Source: Mycobacterium sp.
GTDB taxonomy: Bacteria; Actinomycetota; Actinomycetes; Mycobacteriales; Mycobacteriaceae
DNA: 7,647 nucleotides
NCBI GenBank assembly: GCA_018500005.2
Contig: JAHBAP020000419.1
Coordinates: 1-7,647, forward strand
Direction: 5' to 3'
The translations under genes were made by a program, and so were the position numbers. The notes beneath the pieces are model-generated. The model did no database searches. It worked only from the letters and a program-made list of their open reading frames with translations, and was not told the origin of the DNA. Shown piece by piece: positions 5,746 through 7,647 of this stretch. Each line of letters starts with the position of its first letter. Positions within the stretch are counted from its first letter, which is position 1.

Positions 5746-6518
5746 TAGTCCAACTGCGCCCGGACCGAGGATTCGGCAGCGTCCCAGAGCTTCTGGTCCA
5801 CGTCGGCGTAGACGTGCTCGACGACCTGCCGGGCGGTGGCGTCCTCGCCCAGAGTCTGCAGCGCCCGGCGTACCTGCTCCAGCCGCTCCTGCCGGTGCGC
5901 CAGATACATCTCGGTCACGGCGGTCAGATCGTCGAGTTCCGGACCGTGGCCGGGCAGCACCCGTCGCGGACCCAGATCGCGCAGTCGACGCAGTGACTCC
6001 AGGTAGTCGGCCAGGCTGCCGTCCTCGGCGTCGATGACGGCGGTCCCGCGACCCAGCACCGTGTCGGCGGTGAGCACGGCGTCCTCGAGCACGAAGCTGA
6101 CCGAGTCGCGGGTGTGGCCTGGTGTCGCCAGCACCTCGATGCGCAGGCCGGCCGCTTCGATCACCTCTCCGTCGCGCAGGTGCCCGCCGAGGCCGCGCAG
6201 GAATCCGCTGCCCACCGAACGCACGGTGGCTCCGGTGGCGTCGACGAGTCTGTCGATTCCGTCGGTGTGGTCGCCGTGGCGATGGCTGATCAGCACCAGA
6301 GAGATCCGTGCCCCGAGAATCTCCCCGAGACCGGCGATTCGGTCGATGTGCTCGGGTTCGTCGGGGCCGGGATCCACCACGACCAACTCGGTGCTGCCCG
6401 GCGCAGCCAGAACCCAGGTGTTGGTGCCGTCCAGTGTCAGCGGGCCGGGGTTGTCGCACAGCAGTACCGAGGCCGATTCGGTAACCGGCCGCAGCACGCC
6501 GTAGGCGGGATGGGTCAT
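5727..6518 (-). CDS. Metallo-beta-lactamase-fold hydrolase (LACTB2-like, Rv3677c-type)
   Basis: A 263-residue metal-dependent hydrolase. The metal-binding signature is complete: H-R-H-G-D-H at 79-84, T-P-G-H-T with His135, A-D-T with Asp152, and P-G-H-G-P with His191, giving a two-zinc site. The N-terminal L-D-G-T-N-T-W segment (29-35) and the helical C-terminal part (about 195-263, with a winged-helix-like end) resemble the LACTB2 and glyoxalase-II-like branch rather than true beta-lactamases. Substrate cannot be read from sequence; thioesters or RNA are known substrates of relatives. ATG 6518 is preceded by GGGGAGG on the coding strand with a 6-nt spacer. It is the last gene of the DUF4177-RidA-MBL operon, 68 bp after ridA. 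Its stop lies in a hairpin facing crp. Confidence 0.9.
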   Translation of the reverse strand: MTHPAYGVLRPVTESASVLLCDNPGPLTLDGTNTWVLAAPGSTELVVVDPGPDEPEHIDRIAGLGEILGARISLVLISHRHGDHTDGIDRLVDATGATVRSVGSGFLRGLGGHLRDGEVIEAAGLRIEVLATPGHTRDSVSFVLEDAVLTADTVLGRGTAVIDAEDGSLADYLESLRRLRDLGPRRVLPGHGPELDDLTAVTEMYLAHRQERLEQVRRALQTLGEDATARQVVEHVYADVDQKLWDAAESSVRAQLDYLRPPP

Positions 6519-6524
6519 CTGAGG

Positions 6525-6531
6525 CCTCCCC
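6525..6531 (-). promoter_or_regulatory. Ribosome binding site of the MBL-fold gene
   Basis: On the minus strand, GGGGAGG (6531-6525) precedes ATG 6518 with six bases between. This strong Shine-Dalgarno sequence fixes the start and indicates independent initiation within the operon message. Confidence 0.65.
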
Positions 6532-6586
6532 TCATTCGCCGCAAGTGCGCCCGGATCGTGTGCTGCCCCGATGGGTCACGTTCGGC

Positions 6587-7078
6587 TCACGCCACCTCGA
6601 CGATGACCTCGACCTCCACCGGAACACCCAGCGGCAGCTCGGCCACCCCGACGGCCGAGCGGGCATGCGCCCCCGCCTCGCCGAAAACCTCACCCAGAAA
6701 CTCGGAAGCGCCGTTGACGACGCCGGGCTGGCCGGTGAATCCCGGGGCCGAGGCTACGAACCCGACGACCTTGACCACCCGGACGATCGAGTCGATACCG
6801 ACCAGTGCATGGATCGCGGCCAGGGCGTTGAGCGCACAGGTGCGGGCGGCGGCCTTGGCATCCTCGGGGCTCACCTCGGCGCCGGCCTTACCGAGATGGG
6901 TCGGGTTACCGCTTTCGAGGGGTAGCTGACCGGAGGTGTAGACCAGGTTGCCGGTGCGCACGGCTGGGACGTAGGCGGCCAGCGGGGCGGCAACCGTCGG
7001 CAGGGTGATACCCAGTTCGGCGAGCCGGGTCGAGAAAACCCCCGTGTCGTTGCGCTCCTGCCCGCCGGCGCTGCTCAC
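6587..7078 (-). CDS. RidA/YjgF-YER057c-UK114 family protein (Rv3678c-type)
   Basis: A 163-residue protein of the Rid family, whose canonical members hydrolyse reactive enamine/imine intermediates released by PLP enzymes. The fold is recognisable from N-L-V-Y-T-S-G-Q-L-P (44-53) through the C-terminal R-S-A-V-G-V-A-E-L-P (140-149) and V-E-V-E (154-157). Arg140 and Glu155 are spaced like Arg105 and Glu120 of archetypal RidA, so the carboxylate-binding Arg is present. It is longer than E. coli RidA (about 128) and may belong to a Rid subfamily rather than RidA itself. The start is GTG 7078-7076, overlapping the stop of the upstream 58-residue gene by 4 bp (GTGA). The frame is open well upstream, but that part overlaps the DUF4177-like gene and is not coding. 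Confidence 0.88.
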   Translation of the reverse strand: MSSAGGQERNDTGVFSTRLAELGITLPTVAAPLAAYVPAVRTGNLVYTSGQLPLESGNPTHLGKAGAEVSPEDAKAAARTCALNALAAIHALVGIDSIVRVVKVVGFVASAPGFTGQPGVVNGASEFLGEVFGEAGAHARSAVGVAELPLGVPVEVEVIVEVA

Positions 7079-7251
7079 TTCGGCCGTTTCAAGTAGGCGA
7101 CGTGCTGCTCGCCTGTCGGGCCGTGCAGAACCGAGACCAGTTCCCAGCCGTCGGCACCCCACTGATCCAGGATTTGCTTGGTCGCATGAGTCAGCAACGG
7201 CACCGTCGCGTATTCCCATGTCGTCGGTCGGCTTCCGCTTGGTTGGCTCAC
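7075..7251 (-). CDS. Small DUF4177-like protein (58 residues, Rv3678A-type)
   Basis: A 58-residue protein read from GTG 7251-7249 to TGA 7077-7075. It contains T-W-E-Y-A-T-V (11-17), a central W-G-A-D-G-W-E-L-V-S-V (31-41) and a C-terminal V-A-Y-L-K-R-P (51-57). The W-E-Y start, G-x-x-G-W-E-L-V core and basic L-K-R end are the pattern of DUF4177, a family of small beta-alpha proteins of unknown function. M. tuberculosis has such a gene (Rv3678A) in the same place. It overlaps ridA by 4 bp (GTGA) and is the first gene of the operon. A TAGGCT -10 box lies exactly six bases before the GTG with no Shine-Dalgarno sequence, so its message is probably leaderless. Function unknown. Confidence 0.85.
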   Translation of the reverse strand: MSQPSGSRPTTWEYATVPLLTHATKQILDQWGADGWELVSVLHGPTGEQHVAYLKRPK

Positions 7252-7263
7252 CGCCGAAGCCTA
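7252..7263 (-). promoter_or_regulatory. Predicted leaderless promoter of the DUF4177-RidA-MBL operon (-10 TAGGCT)
   Basis: On the minus strand, TAGGCT (7263-7258) fits TANNNT and is followed by TCGGCG and then the GTG at 7251. Six bases from the box put the expected transcription start on the G of the start codon. No convincing -35 hexamer is visible. Confidence 0.5.
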
Positions 7264-7301
7264 ACCTCTCGAGCAGGGCTATTACCTGGGGAGGCCTTGG
7301 A

Positions 7302-7313
7302 TAACATGCAGTG
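7302..7313 (+). promoter_or_regulatory. Predicted leaderless promoter of the ATPase gene (-10 TAACAT)
   Basis: TAACAT at 7302-7307 is a close match to TANNNT. The base seven positions after it, 7314, is the G of the second of three consecutive GTG codons. The GGGGAGG at 7288-7294 is 16 bases from the first GTG, too far for a normal Shine-Dalgarno sequence and upstream of the predicted start. Confidence 0.5.
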
Positions 7314-7647
7314 GTGGTGACCAACCCGAGTGACGGCAGCGGTATCGGCTGGCCAGACCGTCTAACCCAGGCCCGATTGCACTTCGTCTCGGGCAAGGGA
7401 GGGACCGGTAAGACCACTGTTGCGGCCGCGCTGGCGTTGACCCTGGCCGCCGGCGGTCGCCGGGTGTTGCTGGTGGAAGTCGAAGGGCGCCAAGGTATTG
7501 CGCAGCTGTTCGACGTTCCGCCGCTGCCCTATCAGGAGGTCAAGGTCGCCACCGCCGATGCGGGCGGGCACGTCAACGCACTGGCAATCGACCTTGAGGC
7601 CGCGTTCCTGGAATACCTGGACATGTTCTACAACCTCGGTCTGGCCG
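7314..7647 (+). CDS. ArsA/GET3-type anion-transporting ATPase, N-terminal part (Rv3679-like)
   Basis: The first 111 residues of a P-loop ATPase cut off by the window end. A deviant Walker A motif, G-K-G-G-T-G-K-T-T at 27-35, carries both lysines (28 and 33) typical of the ArsA/GET3/MinD class. It is followed by V-L-L-V-E-V-E-G-R-Q (51-60), where ArsA-type proteins have a switch-I-like segment. The sequence matches what I remember of M. tuberculosis Rv3679, which pairs with the adjacent Rv3680; the pair has been linked to protection against glycerol-derived toxic metabolites, and an arsenite-pump role is not established. Three GTG codons in a row (7311, 7314, 7317) could start it. 7314 is chosen from the spacing to the TAACAT -10 box, while 7311 fits the family length equally well. 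Confidence 0.88.
   Translation, partial: MVTNPSDGSGIGWPDRLTQARLHFVSGKGGTGKTTVAAALALTLAAGGRRVLLVEVEGRQGIAQLFDVPPLPYQEVKVATADAGGHVNALAIDLEAAFLEYLDMFYNLGLA

Noticed and set aside
5557..6459. Long minus-strand open frame (300 codons) over the MBL gene
   Set aside because: It is an Arg/Gly/Pro-rich shadow frame without any motif, in another frame of the clearly real MBL-fold gene and running into crp.
7288..7294. GGGGAGG as ribosome binding site for the ATPase
   Set aside because: It is 16 or more bases from any of the GTG codons and upstream of the predicted transcription start.
7306..7320. Tiny frame M-Q-W-W before the ATPase, as a leader peptide
   Set aside because: ATG 7306 overlaps the predicted -10 box and lies upstream of the expected transcription start, so it would not be in the message.
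7079..7417. Upstream extension of the Rid open frame to 7417
   Set aside because: The extra residues have no Rid similarity and overlap the DUF4177-like gene and the ATPase start; GTG 7078 with a GTGA overlap is the better start.

Overview
The window is high-GC, dense in coding sequence and rich in GTG starts. Protein by protein it matches one stretch of a mycobacterial chromosome, the region corresponding to Mycobacterium tuberculosis Rv3669-Rv3679. The identification rests on recognising the MarP, Crp, Nth and Rv3679-type proteins and their order. Divergence from what I remember of the tuberculosis proteins suggests another Mycobacterium/Mycolicibacterium species. I see no prophage, insertion sequence, CRISPR array, tRNA or rRNA, and no sign of recent transfer.

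Layout. Positions 1-73 are almost pure C/G homopolymer and look like a contig-edge artefact. They run into the last codons of a plus-strand protein that ends at 190. That stop codon overlaps the start of an alpha/beta-hydrolase of the EphE type (190-1143, plus). EphE converges on, and overlaps by 11 bp, a four-gene minus-strand operon read from 4526 down to 1133: nth (endonuclease III), a membrane-anchored thioredoxin-like protein, a NudL-like Nudix hydrolase, and marP (membrane serine protease). The four genes are separated by 3 bp, then by two 4-bp GTGA stop/start overlaps. Divergent from nth is a small one-helix membrane protein (4607-4885), followed by crp (4986-5660), the cAMP-receptor regulator. 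A hairpin region at 5652-5745 separates crp from a second minus-strand operon (7251 down to 5727): a 58-residue DUF4177-like protein, a RidA-family protein and a metallo-beta-lactamase-fold hydrolase. Divergent from this operon, and cut by the window end, is an ArsA/GET3-type ATPase (Rv3679-like).

How they fit together. The nth operon groups DNA base-excision repair, an extracytoplasmic redox protein, a nucleotide/CoA-cleaving enzyme and the acid-resistance protease MarP, which reads as an envelope/stress maintenance set. Crp is a global cAMP-responsive regulator. The DUF4177-RidA-MBL operon looks like metabolite clean-up.

The most notable observations are these. (1) Both divergent intergenic regions carry a TANNNT -10 box 6-7 nt before a start codon on each strand, predicting four leaderless transcripts. 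(2) The EphE nucleophile elbow reads G-H-A-D-G-G, with Ala where the catalytic Asp is expected. (3) A 58-codon gene at 7075-7251 is easily missed by length cut-offs. (4) A 15-bp tandem repeat encodes an acidic Ser/Asp tail on the Nudix protein. I found no convincing undescribed multi-gene system; this is conserved core chromosome.
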